Notes: a model not told the origin generated them from the sequence alone. A DNA stretch of 64,000 nucleotides from Actinomadura sp. DC4 (GCF_030406325.1 NZ_JAUEQY010000013.1:124001-188000), one strand, 5' to 3'. Positions 25,492 through 34,742 are shown, numbered from the stretch's first letter. Numbers and translations: made by a program.

Positions 25492-27291
25492 TTGTCTGCG
25501 CCTATTGAGGACTATGCGCTCATCGGGGATCTGTTCAGCTGCGCGCTGGTCGGACTCGACGGTTCGATCGACTGGCTCTGTCTGCCCCGGCTGGACTCCC
25601 CCGCGTGTTTCTCGGGCCTGCTCGGCGGCCCCGACAACGGGCGCTGGCAGATCGCGCCGGTCTCGGGCGGGAAGGCGACGCGCCGCCGGTACCGCGGCGA
25701 CACGCTCATCCTGGAGACCGAGTGGGAGACGCCGCAGGGCACGGTCCGCGTCGTCGACTTCATGCCCGAGCGCGGCGACGCCGCGGACGTCGTCCGCATC
25801 ATCGAGGGCGTCTCAGGCCGCGTGCCGATGCGCATGGACCTGCGGATCCGCTTCGACTACGGCCAGGCCATGCCGTGGATGCGGCGCATCGGCGACCACC
25901 TGACCGGCATCGCCGGCCCCGACTCGGTGTGGCTGCGCAGCCCGATAGAGCTGGAGGGCCGCGACTTCGCCCACGGGGCCACGTTCGTCGTCTGCGAAGG
26001 GGACTCGCTGCCGTTCGTCTTCACCTGGCACCCCTCCCACCTCCCGGCGCCGCGCGACGTCGACCCGTACGACGCTCTCGCGGGCACCGAGCAGTACTGG
26101 ACCGACTGGGCCCGGCAGTGCACCTACGACGGCCGGTACCGCGACGCCGTCGTACGCTCGCTCGCCACCCTCAAGGCGCTGACCTACGAGCCGACCGGCG
26201 GCATCGTCGCCGCGGCCACGACCTCGCTGCCCGAGGCGATCGGCGGAGTGCGCAACTGGGACTACCGCTTCTGCTGGCTGCGCGACGCCACGATGACGCT
26301 GGAGGCGCTGCTGCGCAGCGGCTACCGCGACGAGGCCAAGGCCTGGCGGTCGTGGCTGATGCGCGCGGTGGCCGGCAGCCCCGAGGACCTGCAGATCATG
26401 TACGGCGTGGCGGGCGAGCGGCGGCTGGAGGAGTACGAGCTGGAGTGGCTGCCGGGCTATGAGGGCTCCCGCCCGGTGCGCGTCGGCAACTCCGCGGCCA
26501 AGCAGCTCCAGCTCGACGTGTACGGCGAGGTCGCCGACTCGCTGTTCCTGGCCGTCAACAGCGGGATCCAGCCGGAGCGGCACGCCTGGTCGCTGCAGGC
26601 CTCGATGATGGGCTTCGTCGAGCAGCACTGGAGCGACCCGGACGAGGGCCTGTGGGAGGTCCGCGGCCCCCGCCGGCACTTCGTGCACTCCAAGGTCATG
26701 ACGTGGGTCGCGGTCGACCGCGCTGTCCGCATGGTGGAGAGCTTCGACCGGCGGGGCCCGCTGGAGCAGTGGCGGGCGCTGCGCGACGAGATCCACCGCG
26801 AGGTGTGCGCGAAGGGCTTCGACGCCGAACGCGGGACGTTCACCCAGTCCTACGGCTCGCGCGAGCTGGACGCGGCGCTGCTGCTGATCCCCCGCGTCGG
26901 TTTCCTGCCCCCCGACGACCCCCGCGTGGTCGGCACGATCGAGGCGGTCCAGCGCGAGCTCACCACCGACGGGTTCGTCGAGCGGTACGCCACCGGCGAC
27001 GACGACCACACGGTCGACGGGCTGCCCGGGCGGGAGGGCGCCTTCCTGGCCTGCAGCTTCTGGCTGGCCGGCGCGCTGCAGCAGATCGGCCGTACGAACG
27101 AGGCGCGGGACCTGTTCGAGCGACTGCTGGACCTGCGCAACGACGTCGGCCTGCTCGCCGAGGAGTACGACCCCCGGCTGAAGCGGCAGGTCGGCAACTT
27201 CCCGCAGGCGTTCAGCCACGTGCCGCTCGTGCTCACGGCCTACGACCTCGAAGGCCACGACGGCCTGCGCGGCGGCGCCCGGCCCGCCTAG
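25492..27291 (+). CDS. Glycoside hydrolase family 15 protein (glucoamylase/trehalase type)
   Basis: A 599-residue enzyme from the TTG start. The N-terminal DYALIGDLFSCALVGLDGSI leads the beta-sandwich domain typical of bacterial GH15. The (alpha/alpha)6 catalytic domain has GGVRNWDYRFCWLRDATMTL near residue 250 and a C-terminal EEYDPRLKRQVGNFPQAFSH, the usual catalytic glutamate regions. Actinobacterial members include trehalases and alpha-glucosidases; there is no signal peptide, so it is cytoplasmic. TTG 25492 is supported by GGGGG 7 nt upstream. An ATG at 25474 lies before that ribosome binding site and is less likely. Confidence 0.9.
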   Translation: MSAPIEDYALIGDLFSCALVGLDGSIDWLCLPRLDSPACFSGLLGGPDNGRWQIAPVSGGKATRRRYRGDTLILETEWETPQGTVRVVDFMPERGDAADVVRIIEGVSGRVPMRMDLRIRFDYGQAMPWMRRIGDHLTGIAGPDSVWLRSPIELEGRDFAHGATFVVCEGDSLPFVFTWHPSHLPAPRDVDPYDALAGTEQYWTDWARQCTYDGRYRDAVVRSLATLKALTYEPTGGIVAAATTSLPEAIGGVRNWDYRFCWLRDATMTLEALLRSGYRDEAKAWRSWLMRAVAGSPEDLQIMYGVAGERRLEEYELEWLPGYEGSRPVRVGNSAAKQLQLDVYGEVADSLFLAVNSGIQPERHAWSLQASMMGFVEQHWSDPDEGLWEVRGPRRHFVHSKVMTWVAVDRAVRMVESFDRRGPLEQWRALRDEIHREVCAKGFDAERGTFTQSYGSRELDAALLLIPRVGFLPPDDPRVVGTIEAVQRELTTDGFVERYATGDDDHTVDGLPGREGAFLACSFWLAGALQQIGRTNEARDLFERLLDLRNDVGLLAEEYDPRLKRQVGNFPQAFSHVPLVLTAYDLEGHDGLRGGARPA

Positions 27292-27486
27292 CGACCGTCT
27301 ACCGGCGCGACCGCACGAGGGCGGATCCTCTGTTCCCCTCGGCGACCAGCTCGTCGCCGAGGAACGGGGGCGCCGGATCCTCCGGCGCGTCGGCCGTCCG
27401 TGCGTTCTCGCCCGATGCGTCAGCGGGGAACCCGCCGCGGTCGCGTACCTGCTCTTCCTGCGGTCGAAGACCCCTGACCCGGGGGC
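27292..27486. other. Short convergent intergenic stretch
   Basis: This 195-bp stretch lies between the stops of the GH15 gene and the convergent MarR gene. No gene, repeat or clear terminator was seen. Confidence 0.4.
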
Positions 27487-27951
27487 TCACTCCGGGTGGT
27501 GCGCCTCGACAAGGGCGAGCACGTCGTCCGAGAAGCGGCGCGTGAGGCGGGCGAACGTCACGCGGTCGTGCTCGGTCCAGCCGGCGAACGCCTCGTCCAG
27601 CAGGCTCCGCCGGCCCTGGTTGATCGCCTCGACCACGCGGTGGCCCTCGGCGGTCACCGTCGCGGTCTTGATCCGCCGGTCGTGGGGCGCCGTGCCGCGC
27701 TCGACCAGGCCCAGCCACTCCAGCCGGGCGAGCGAGCGGCTGACCTTCGGATGGTTACGGTCGACCAGCTCGGCGAGTTCGAGGACGCCCATCGGGCCGC
27801 GCAGGTCGAGGTGCACGACGTACTGACACAGGTCGAGCCCGAGGGTGACGCCGGCGCGGTCGAGGACCAGCGCGAGGAACCTCGGGCGTGAACCGCGCCC
27901 GAGCATGTCGAGCCATACGTCGTAGTAGTCGTCGTCCGCCATTCCGTTCAT
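27487..27951 (-). CDS. MarR-family transcriptional regulator
   Basis: A 154-residue winged-helix regulator. GVLELAELVDRNHPKVSRSL is the helix-turn-helix, followed by ARLEWLGLVERGTAPHDRRI, the MarR wing with the conserved DxRR. ATG 27951 or 27942 may be the start. A 21-bp perfect palindrome lies just upstream, and a half-site of the same sequence (TCCGTTCA, 27943-27950) sits at the start codon. It is divergent from an MDR oxidoreductase, the likely target. Confidence 0.9.
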   Translation of the reverse strand: MNGMADDDYYDVWLDMLGRGSRPRFLALVLDRAGVTLGLDLCQYVVHLDLRGPMGVLELAELVDRNHPKVSRSLARLEWLGLVERGTAPHDRRIKTATVTAEGHRVVEAINQGRRSLLDEAFAGWTEHDRVTFARLTRRFSDDVLALVEAHHPE

Positions 27952-27974
27952 TATGCACCGGCCTCTGTTACCGT

Positions 27975-27995
27975 ATCCGTTCAAAGTGAACGGAT
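27975..27995. promoter_or_regulatory. 21-bp perfect palindrome, probable MarR operator
   Basis: ATCCGTTCA-AAG-TGAACGGAT is a perfect 9-3-9 inverted repeat located midway between the divergent MarR and MDR genes. An additional TCCGTTCA half-site is at 27943-27950. Size and position fit a MarR dimer site that would repress both genes. Confidence 0.82.
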
Positions 27996-28014
27996 TATTC
28001 GAGGGGAGACCGTC

Positions 28015-28977
28015 ATGAGCGCACCGCAGATCAACGCCGCCGTGCTGGACGGGATCGGCCGTACGCCGCGCTACGGGACGTTCCCGGCGCCGGTGGCCGG
28101 CGCCGGCGAGGCGGTCGTGACGGTCGGCGCCGCGGCATTGAAGCCGTCCGACCGCCTCATGGCCGACGGCGTCCACTACGCGCCGACCGCGTTCCCGCAG
28201 GTCGCCGGCCTGGACGGCGTCGGGAGGCTGGCGGACGGCTCGCGTGTGGCGTTCTTCGCGCCGCAGCGGCCGTACGGCGGGATGGCCGAACAGGCGCTGG
28301 TGCGCGACGGCCTGTGGTTCCCGGTGCCCGACGGCGTCGACGACGTGACCGCTGCGGCGCTCCTCAACCCGGGCGGCGCAGCGTGGAAGACGGTCATCTG
28401 GGAGGGCCAGCTGACCGCCGGGCAGACGGTCCTCGTGCTCGGCGCGACCGGCACGTCCGGCCGGATCGCGACGCAGCTGGCCGGCCGGCACGGCGCGCGC
28501 GTCGTGGCGGCCGGGCGCGACCAGCGGGTCCTCGACGCGCTGGCGGCGCGGGGCGCCGGCGCCGTGATCCGGGTGGACCGGCCGCGCGACGAGCTGGCCG
28601 CGGCCATCGCCGCCGAGGGGCCGTACGACCTGATCGTCGACTACCTGTGGGGCCCGCCGGCCGAGGCGGTCTTCGCCGCGCTGATGCACGCCGGCGGCCG
28701 CGGCCCGCGCCGGACGCGCTACATCCTGGTCGGCATGGCCGCCGGCGAGGCGGCGTCCCTGCCCGCGATGACGCTGCGCAAGGCCCCGGTGGAGCTGATC
28801 GGCAGCGGGAACGGCCGCCCGGTGCCGGTCGCGGACGCCGCCGCGGCCTACGCCGACCTGCTCCGCCGGGCCGCCGCGGACGAGATCGCCCTGGACGTGG
28901 AGGCCGTGCCCCTCGCCCAGGTCGAACGCACCTGGACGCGGGCCACCGCCGACCGCCGTGTCGTGTTCGTTCCCTAG
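28015..28977 (+). CDS. Zinc-free MDR-family alcohol dehydrogenase/quinone oxidoreductase
   Basis: A 320-residue MDR protein. AGLDGVGRLADGSRVAFF and a conserved GGMAEQALV mark the GroES-like half. TVLVLGATGTSGRIATQLAG near residues 142-160 is the Rossmann nucleotide loop, here with Thr-Ser in place of the usual GG. There are no zinc ligands. GAGGGGAG precedes the ATG. Its divergent position with the MarR operator suggests induction by a small electrophile or aromatic compound. Substrate unknown. The 3' end overlaps the convergent gene by 4 nt. Confidence 0.88.
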   Translation: MSAPQINAAVLDGIGRTPRYGTFPAPVAGAGEAVVTVGAAALKPSDRLMADGVHYAPTAFPQVAGLDGVGRLADGSRVAFFAPQRPYGGMAEQALVRDGLWFPVPDGVDDVTAAALLNPGGAAWKTVIWEGQLTAGQTVLVLGATGTSGRIATQLAGRHGARVVAAGRDQRVLDALAARGAGAVIRVDRPRDELAAAIAAEGPYDLIVDYLWGPPAEAVFAALMHAGGRGPRRTRYILVGMAAGEAASLPAMTLRKAPVELIGSGNGRPVPVADAAAAYADLLRRAAADEIALDVEAVPLAQVERTWTRATADRRVVFVP

Positions 28978-29834
28978 GGAAGAGACTCCACGAAGCGGAG
29001 GAAGTCGGCGGGCAGGGCGGCGCGGCCGGCGCCGGTGCGTTCGAGCAGGGTCAGCGAGCCGCCGCGCCACCAGAACAGGTCCGGCGTCAGCGAGCCGGGG
29101 CCGTCCTCATGGGCGTCGTCGGCGAAGAGGCGCAGCCGCTCGGCGGTGACCAGCGCGGTGTCCTTGCGGATCGAGCAGGCGGCGATCGTACTGCGGGTCG
29201 GGGCGACCGCGAGCGCGCCGTAGGGGCCCGGGTCGAGGTAGGACTCCAGCCACACGAGATGGGTGGCGGCGTAGAACGTCGAGCCCTCCAGCACGCGGAT
29301 GCCGGTGTCGTCGATGACGTCGCACTCCAGCGGGCCGTCGGCGCGCACGCCGTCGCGGCCGACCGCGAACAGCTCGTCGGTGGTCACCGGCCAGCCCACC
29401 ACGTCGTCGGTGACGACGGTGCGCACGGTCGTGGGCGTGTCGGCGACGATCGCCTCGATCAGGCCGGGGGCGAACGGCCGGGAGATGAGGCGGCCGGTGC
29501 GCGCCTCGACCGGGTAGACCCGGGAGCGCAGCAGGCCGCGTACGAGCTCGAAGTCGCTCAGGTCCAGCGGCTCCTCGATGGCGGTGATGATCGTGCCGAC
29601 GTGGTCGGCGACCAGTGCGGGCCAGTCGTCGCGCGGCACCTGCCGGGCGAGCTGGCGGAGGTTGCGCATGCCGATGTGCAGGCGCTGCGGGCCGTCGAGA
29701 AGCATCACGTCGCCCGGCACGGAACGGCAGCCGTACCCGTGGCTCTCGGCGACCAGCACCACGAGCGAGTCCAGCGCGGGATCGGAGCCGTCGGCCGTGG
29801 CCGGTCTGCGGTCGCGCCTCTCGAAGGTCGTCAC
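28974..29834 (-). CDS. DUF1444-like (YtpQ-like) protein of unknown function
   Basis: A 286-residue soluble protein. The segment order SDFELVRGLLRSRVYP, TDELFAVGRDGVRADG, EGSTFYAATHLVWLESY and a Trp-Trp-Arg-Gly-Gly strand near the C-terminus resembles the DUF1444/YtpQ fold as I remember it, but this is a judgement by eye. The GTG start overlaps the stop of the S66 peptidase gene by 4 nt, so the two are made together. No catalytic motif is recognised. Confidence 0.7.
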   Translation of the reverse strand: MTTFERRDRRPATADGSDPALDSLVVLVAESHGYGCRSVPGDVMLLDGPQRLHIGMRNLRQLARQVPRDDWPALVADHVGTIITAIEEPLDLSDFELVRGLLRSRVYPVEARTGRLISRPFAPGLIEAIVADTPTTVRTVVTDDVVGWPVTTDELFAVGRDGVRADGPLECDVIDDTGIRVLEGSTFYAATHLVWLESYLDPGPYGALAVAPTRSTIAACSIRKDTALVTAERLRLFADDAHEDGPGSLTPDLFWWRGGSLTLLERTGAGRAALPADFLRFVESLP

Positions 29835-30790
29835 AGCGTCTCCTCGCTCCCAGGCCCGGACGGCGGCGTGCGCCGTTCCGGACCACCCCCCGTGCTCGGG
29901 CTGAGCACCAGTGCGTCCGCGTCGAGCACCGCGCCGGCGCCGAGCCGGAGCGTGAGCTGACGCGGACCGTGTCCGACCGGGACGCCCGCGAGGATCGGCG
30001 CACCGATCGGCGTGAGGCGGTCGGCGAAGACCGCGTCGAGGTCGCCGCAGCCGATCCAGGTGCCGAGGACGATCCCGGCGACGCCGTCGAACCAGCCCGA
30101 CTGCAGCAACTGGGTGAGCATGCGGTCGACGCGGTACGGCGCCTCGTCGACGTCTTCGAGGAAGGCGATGCGGCCCGCGGCCGGCTCCGGGGCGTACGGG
30201 GTGCCGATCAGCGACGTGAGCAGCGCGAGGTTTCCGCCGGTCAGCACGCCGCTCACGCGACCGCCGCGCAGCGCGTGCGTGCCCCGGACCGCCGCGCCCG
30301 CGCCGAGGACGCCCTCGCGGAGGTGGGCGACCGCCTCGGGGTCGGCGTCGGCGATGAGCGAGGCGACCATCGGCCCGAACGAGGTCGGCACGGACAGCCG
30401 CCGGCCGAACGCGGTGTGCAGGGCGGTGATGTCGCTGGACCCGTGGAGCAGCTTGGGCGCCGCGCCGGCCATCGCGTCCCAGTCGAGGTGGTCGAGGACG
30501 CGCGTGGCGCCGTAGCCGCCGCGCGCGCAGAACACCGCCGCGATCCGCGGGTCGCACCAGGCGGCCTGCAGGTCGGCCGCGCGGTCGGCGTCGGATCCGG
30601 CGAGGTAGGTGAGCCCGGAGGGGTTGTGGTCGAGCGCGTGCTTGCCGACGACGACGTCGAGACCGAGGCCGCGCAGCACGGCACAGCCGCGCTCGAGCAG
30701 CGCCGGATCCGCCGGGCCGCTCGGGGCGACGACGGCGATCCTGTCCCCGGCGTGGAGGGAGGGTGGTCCGCCGTCCCCAGGGTCGCCCAT
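29831..30790 (-). CDS. S66-family LD-carboxypeptidase
   Basis: A 319-residue serine peptidase of the LdcA/MccF clan. The N-terminal GDRIAVVAPSGP leads to the oxyanion motif FCARGGYGATRVL, and the nucleophile region LLHGSSDITALH carries the Ser. The Glu/His of the triad are expected in AFLEDVDEAPYRVDRML and GVPVGHGPRQLTL. It would trim the terminal D-Ala from cytoplasmic murein tetrapeptide in cell-wall recycling, or detoxify a microcin-like peptide. GGAGAG precedes ATG 30790. Coupled to the downstream DUF1444-like gene by a GTGA overlap. Confidence 0.9.
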   Translation of the reverse strand: MGDPGDGGPPSLHAGDRIAVVAPSGPADPALLERGCAVLRGLGLDVVVGKHALDHNPSGLTYLAGSDADRAADLQAAWCDPRIAAVFCARGGYGATRVLDHLDWDAMAGAAPKLLHGSSDITALHTAFGRRLSVPTSFGPMVASLIADADPEAVAHLREGVLGAGAAVRGTHALRGGRVSGVLTGGNLALLTSLIGTPYAPEPAAGRIAFLEDVDEAPYRVDRMLTQLLQSGWFDGVAGIVLGTWIGCGDLDAVFADRLTPIGAPILAGVPVGHGPRQLTLRLGAGAVLDADALVLSPSTGGGPERRTPPSGPGSEETL

Positions 30791-30881
30791 CCAACTCTCC
30801 TTGTTATGCGGTCGGTCAGAGCATGACACCTAGAGACCCCGAAGCGGAAGAGGTCATAAACCACACGCTTGGAATTCGCCG

Positions 30882-31622
30882 TCAACAGGCCTCTGACACG
30901 AGTGTCGGAAGCACCGTGCCGATCGGCTCGCGGACGATGGCGTCGGCGAGCCGATCGTAGGGCGTCTCCTGCGCGTTGACGATGACGAGGCGCGCGCCGC
31001 GCTCGACCGCCTCCAGGCAGAGCCCGGCGACGGGTTGCACGCCGAGCGAGGACCCGACGGCGAGGAACAGCTCGCACTCGCGCGCAGCGCGCTCGGCCGC
31101 CGCGAACACCTCCGGCCGCAGCGCCTGCCCGAACGAGATCGTCGCGGACTTCTGGATACCGCCGCAGGTCAGGCACTCCGGGTCCTCCTCGCCGAGGTCG
31201 AGCCGGGCCAGGACCTCGGGCATGGGCGTACGCAGGCCGCAGACGAGGCACTCGGCGTCGAGCATCGTGCCGTGCACCTCGATGATCCGGTCCGGCTCCG
31301 AACCGGCCTTCTGGTGGAGCCCGTCGATGTTCTGGGTGATGATCGCGCGCAGCCGCCCGGACTTCTCCAGGTCTACCAGCGCCCGGTGGCCGGCGTTCGG
31401 CTCGGCGCCCCACGCCGGGTGGTCGCGCCGGGAGCGCCAGGTGCGGCGGCGCGCCTCGGGGTCGGAGAGGTACACGTCGATGGTGGCCATCGCCTCCGCC
31501 TTGGGGTCCTTGGTCCAGACGCCCTGCGGTCCGCGGAAGTCGGGAATGCCGCTCTCGGTGCTGATGCCCGCCCCGGTGAGCACGGTGACCGCGCTCGCGT
31601 CCCGGAGCCATTCGCCGATCAT
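30882..31622 (-). CDS. Sir2-family NAD-dependent protein deacylase (sirtuin)
   Basis: A 246-residue sirtuin. GAGISTESGIPDFRG is the NAD-binding motif, TQNIDGLHQKAG and EVHGTM hold the catalytic Asn/Asp and His. Four zinc cysteines occur in AECLVCG and PECLTCGG. VGSSLGVQPVAGL and IVNAQETPYD complete the fold. It removes acyl groups from lysines in cytoplasmic proteins such as acetyl-CoA synthetase. Confidence 0.95.
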   Translation of the reverse strand: MIGEWLRDASAVTVLTGAGISTESGIPDFRGPQGVWTKDPKAEAMATIDVYLSDPEARRRTWRSRRDHPAWGAEPNAGHRALVDLEKSGRLRAIITQNIDGLHQKAGSEPDRIIEVHGTMLDAECLVCGLRTPMPEVLARLDLGEEDPECLTCGGIQKSATISFGQALRPEVFAAAERAARECELFLAVGSSLGVQPVAGLCLEAVERGARLVIVNAQETPYDRLADAIVREPIGTVLPTLVSEAC

Positions 31623-31741
31623 GCCCGCAGCCTAATCCGGCGGCCACGGCCGCACACCTGGATAACCGGCCTAATGATCATGTATGGACGGAGGATTCGC
31701 ACCGGCCCGGCGGTTCCGCCACGATGCGGCCCAACTCCGGC

Positions 31742-32983
31742 TCAGAACCAGGTGTGGACGAGGTCGACCACGGTGTCGTCCTCCACGACCGGGAGCAGCC
31801 GCCATTTGTCGAACACCGTGCACGGGTGGGACAGGCCGGAGTCCACCCAGTCCCCCACCTCGGCCTCGGTGCCCGGGCCGAGCCGGAGGAACGCGTGCTG
31901 GTCGTTCAGCTCGCTCACCCGTGCGCCGGCCAGCGGTGACCGCGTGCCGTCGGCGTGGCGTACGGTGTGCGGCTCGGGCAGGCCCTGGTCGAAGGACACG
32001 TCGCGGCGGCCCAGGGTGAGCAGCGCCAGGCCGGGCTCGGGCCGGGAGGTCACCTGTGCCCAGGCGTGCAGGGCCGGGGCGAACGGCGTGCCGCCGGCCC
32101 GGCGGAGCGGTGAGATGCCACGGTAGAAGCCGTCGTCGTGGGTGACGTACGCGCCGCTGCGCAGCACCGTGCGTGTGCCGGCGAGCACGTCCGCCACCTG
32201 GTCGAAGTAGGCGCTGCCGCCGGCGCTGAGCACCGCGTCGTCGGGCAGGTCGAGGCGTTCGGCGAGGGCGCGCAGGTCACGGAGGTACCGCTCGACCGCG
32301 GCCAGGCTCTCGGGCTTCGCGTCGTGCCCGACGGCCCCCTCGTACCCCGCGACGCCGGCGAGCCGCAGGCCGGGTGCCGCCTCGACCGCCGCGGCCACCG
32401 CCTCGGCCGTGGCGACGTCGCGTACGCCGGCCCGGCCGCCTTCGGCGCCGAGCTCGACCAGGATGTCGACGGGCCGTGCGGCCCCGCTCAGCGCGGCGGC
32501 CATGATCTCGACGCCGCGTACGGAGTCGGCGAAGCACAGCAGGTGGAACTCGGGGTCACGGGCGAGCTCGGCGGCGACCCAGCGCAGCCCCGCCGGGTCG
32601 AGAAGCTCGTTGGCCACCATCACCCGGCGGACGCCGAAGGCGCGGGCGACGCGGAGCTGGGCGAAGGTGGCCACGGTGATGCCCCAGGCGCCGTGGTCCA
32701 GCTGCCGGGCGTAGAGCTGGGGGGCCATCGTGGTCTTCCCGTGCGGGGCGAGCAGCACGCCGCGGCGCTCGCACCAGTCGCGCATGGTCGCCAGGTTGTG
32801 ATCGAGGGCGGAGGCGTCGATGACGACGAGCGGCGGGTGGAACCCTCCGCCGAACAGATCCCGCCGTTCGGCGGCCAGCTCCGCGACGGTCATCCCGTCG
32901 GCGTCGGCCGGCATGCCCTTGAACCGCCAGTCGATCCGCTCGTCGCCCAGCCGACGCAACGCATCGCCATCCACCACGACCAC
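31742..32983 (-). CDS. PLP-dependent amino acid deaminase/aldolase (D-threonine aldolase / D-serine dehydratase fold)
   Basis: A 413-residue fold-type III PLP enzyme. LAPHGKTTMAPQLYARQLD near residues 80-98 holds the PLP lysine in the alanine-racemase-like barrel, with LVELGAEGGRAGVRDVATA further on. The C-terminal LSHPCTVFDKW has the His-x-Cys pair that binds the metal in D-threonine aldolase and eukaryotic D-serine dehydratase. It probably cleaves or deaminates a D-beta-hydroxy amino acid. The substrate cannot be decided from sequence. The small ORF-free gap to the sirtuin is 119 bp. Confidence 0.85.
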   Translation of the reverse strand: MVVVDGDALRRLGDERIDWRFKGMPADADGMTVAELAAERRDLFGGGFHPPLVVIDASALDHNLATMRDWCERRGVLLAPHGKTTMAPQLYARQLDHGAWGITVATFAQLRVARAFGVRRVMVANELLDPAGLRWVAAELARDPEFHLLCFADSVRGVEIMAAALSGAARPVDILVELGAEGGRAGVRDVATAEAVAAAVEAAPGLRLAGVAGYEGAVGHDAKPESLAAVERYLRDLRALAERLDLPDDAVLSAGGSAYFDQVADVLAGTRTVLRSGAYVTHDDGFYRGISPLRRAGGTPFAPALHAWAQVTSRPEPGLALLTLGRRDVSFDQGLPEPHTVRHADGTRSPLAGARVSELNDQHAFLRLGPGTEAEVGDWVDSGLSHPCTVFDKWRLLPVVEDDTVVDLVHTWF

Positions 32984-33103
32984 CGCCCCTCGAAACGACG
33001 CTCACTGACCGGCCACGGTACGCCCTGGGGCGGTGGAACCGGGCGTCTCGTCCCGGCCGGCGGCACGGACCGCGGCCGGCGCCGGCCGCGGTCCGTGGTC
33101 TGT

Positions 33104-33958
33104 TCAGCCCTCGAGGAAGATGAGGTCCTCGGGCGGGTGGGTGAGCCGCAGCTTCTGGCCGGCGACGGCGGTGATGGTGTCCAGGCCCGTCGCGTGGGCC
33201 TCGGAGATGACGAACAGCCGGTCGTTACGGGTCGCGAGGAAGGCCGTGAAGCGGTCGAGCGAGACGTCGCCCGCGCCGAGGGCCAGGTAGTCGGCCAGGC
33301 GGCGGAACAGCTTCGGCAGGATGACCACGTGGTCGTTCAGGTCGGCCACGCTCGTGACGGTGGCGCCGCTGGTGGTGGCGTCGCTGGTCCACACGCCGTT
33401 GCCGGCCCGGCGGGCCGACTGGGCGGCGGCGGTCAGCTCGGCGCGCAGGTCCGGATAGAGCTTGCTGTAGAAGGTCGGGTAGACGAGGCCCTCGCCGAGG
33501 AGCCGGTGGTTCACGCTCTGGCGCAGCATCGCCGCGCTGACGTGGACCTGGCCGAGGTCGCTCTGGTCGGCCTCGCCCGCGTACGCGAAGGCCACCGGTC
33601 GGCCGTACTTGTCGGCGAACCGGGTCAGGATGTAGCCGGGCGTCTGGTCGGGTGTTGCGCTGGTGACCGTCTCCTGGTCGCGCTTGACGTCGCTGAACCC
33701 GAGCAGCGCCAGCAGCCGGTCGGCGGGCGCGTGCGCCAGCGCCAGCGGCTGGTGCTGGCGGAATCCCCCGCGCGGTGTGTAGTGCGTCTCCAGCGCGTCG
33801 ATGGCGTCGAGGCGCAGCTGCACGCTGCCGGCCGGGCTGAGGTGGGCGCGCATGCGCAGCTTCGCGAACGCCTCGGTGTCGTCGGGATAGAAGTGGATCG
33901 AGTCTCCGTCGGGCTGACTGTGTTGGATCCGGTACCGGCCCTTGATCAGACGTAGCAT
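33104..33958 (-). CDS. Staphylococcal-nuclease-like domain protein
   Basis: A 284-residue protein with features of the SNase (thermonuclease) OB-fold. DGDSIHFYPDD near residue 17 is the entry strand, VQLRLDAIDALETHY near 46-60 holds the Arg and IDA-x-E equivalents, and AAQSARRAGNGVW near 190-202 is the typical last helix. There is no signal peptide, so it should be intracellular. It is longer than classic thermonucleases, with an inserted middle part and an extra C-terminal domain. Nuclease activity is not certain because the catalytic Arg-Glu-Arg triad is only partly recognisable. Confidence 0.6.
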   Translation of the reverse strand: MLRLIKGRYRIQHSQPDGDSIHFYPDDTEAFAKLRMRAHLSPAGSVQLRLDAIDALETHYTPRGGFRQHQPLALAHAPADRLLALLGFSDVKRDQETVTSATPDQTPGYILTRFADKYGRPVAFAYAGEADQSDLGQVHVSAAMLRQSVNHRLLGEGLVYPTFYSKLYPDLRAELTAAAQSARRAGNGVWTSDATTSGATVTSVADLNDHVVILPKLFRRLADYLALGAGDVSLDRFTAFLATRNDRLFVISEAHATGLDTITAVAGQKLRLTHPPEDLIFLEG

Positions 33959-34319
33959 GATCGCCCCCTCGCGCGGCGTCGGATACCGCCGCGAACGTGC
34001 CCCCGCGCCGGCGGCGGCCCGCCGGCGCCTGCGATCGGCCGAGTCAAGCAGCGAACGCCGGCGCAGGCCCGTACCCGCGCCGGTCCGCGCAGGTCAGAGA
34101 CTGGCAAAGGTCTGTACGGGTACAGTCGGCGCGATGATCTACGGGGGCGGCGCGCCGGTCGGGGGGCGAAAAGGACGACTTGTTTGTTCTCTCAGGTCGG
34201 TCCTTTCTCGATCGCCCCGAGGTGACCATGCAAGAGCCGAAGTCAGTACCATCCCTCTATCAGTGTCAACGGTGCCGTGGCGATGTGGCCGTACGGACAC
34301 CCGGAGATGAGAAGCCCGC
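33959..34319. other. Intergenic control region upstream of ridA
   Basis: About 360 bp between the divergent SNase-like and RidA genes. It contains a perfect palindrome CTGTAC-GG-GTACAG at 34112-34125. A short plus-strand frame from about 34135 has no family resemblance and was not called. No confident promoter hexamers were assigned. Confidence 0.4.
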
Positions 34320-34703
34320 ATGAATGACAAGATCGCGTTCAGCACGGCCAAGGCGCCCCGACCGGCCGCGGCCTATAGTCAGGGCGTCCGCAAGGGCGGC
34401 ATCCTCCAGGTCGCCGGCCAGGTCCCGGTGGACCCCGAGACCGGTCTGGTCATCGGCGAGACCGTGGGCGAGCAGACCCGGCAGGCGATGGAGAATGTCC
34501 AGGCCGTGCTGGCCGAGGCCGGGTCCGGCTTCGACGACGTCATCATGGTGCGGGTCCACCTCACACGCCGTGAGGACTTCGCAGAGATGAATGCGGTCTA
34601 TGAGAAATATGTCCGCGAACCCTTCCCGGCGCGTACGACGGTGTTCGTCGGGTTGGCCGAAGGCCTGCTCGTCGAGATCGACGCACTCGCGGTCGTCGGC
34701 TGA
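34320..34703 (+). CDS. RidA/YjgF-family reactive imine deaminase
   Basis: A 127-residue Rid protein. PAAAYSQGVRKGGILQVAGQ near the N-terminus, and RTTVFVGLAEGLLVEIDALA near residues 105-124, contain the family signature; its usual catalytic Arg is in the ARTTVFVG segment. It hydrolyses 2-aminoacrylate and similar imines produced by PLP enzymes, protecting other PLP enzymes in the cytoplasm. A PLP deaminase/aldolase gene lies 1.3 kb away on the other strand. Confidence 0.93.
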   Translation: MNDKIAFSTAKAPRPAAAYSQGVRKGGILQVAGQVPVDPETGLVIGETVGEQTRQAMENVQAVLAEAGSGFDDVIMVRVHLTRREDFAEMNAVYEKYVREPFPARTTVFVGLAEGLLVEIDALAVVG

Positions 34704-34742
34704 CGACCGCCCCGCGAAACCGTCCACCGAGGTGACACGCTG

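Noticed and set aside
32138-33955. 605-codon plus-strand frame opposite the PLP enzyme and SNase-like genes
   Set aside because: Antisense to two genes with recognisable domains; composition is that of a shadow frame.
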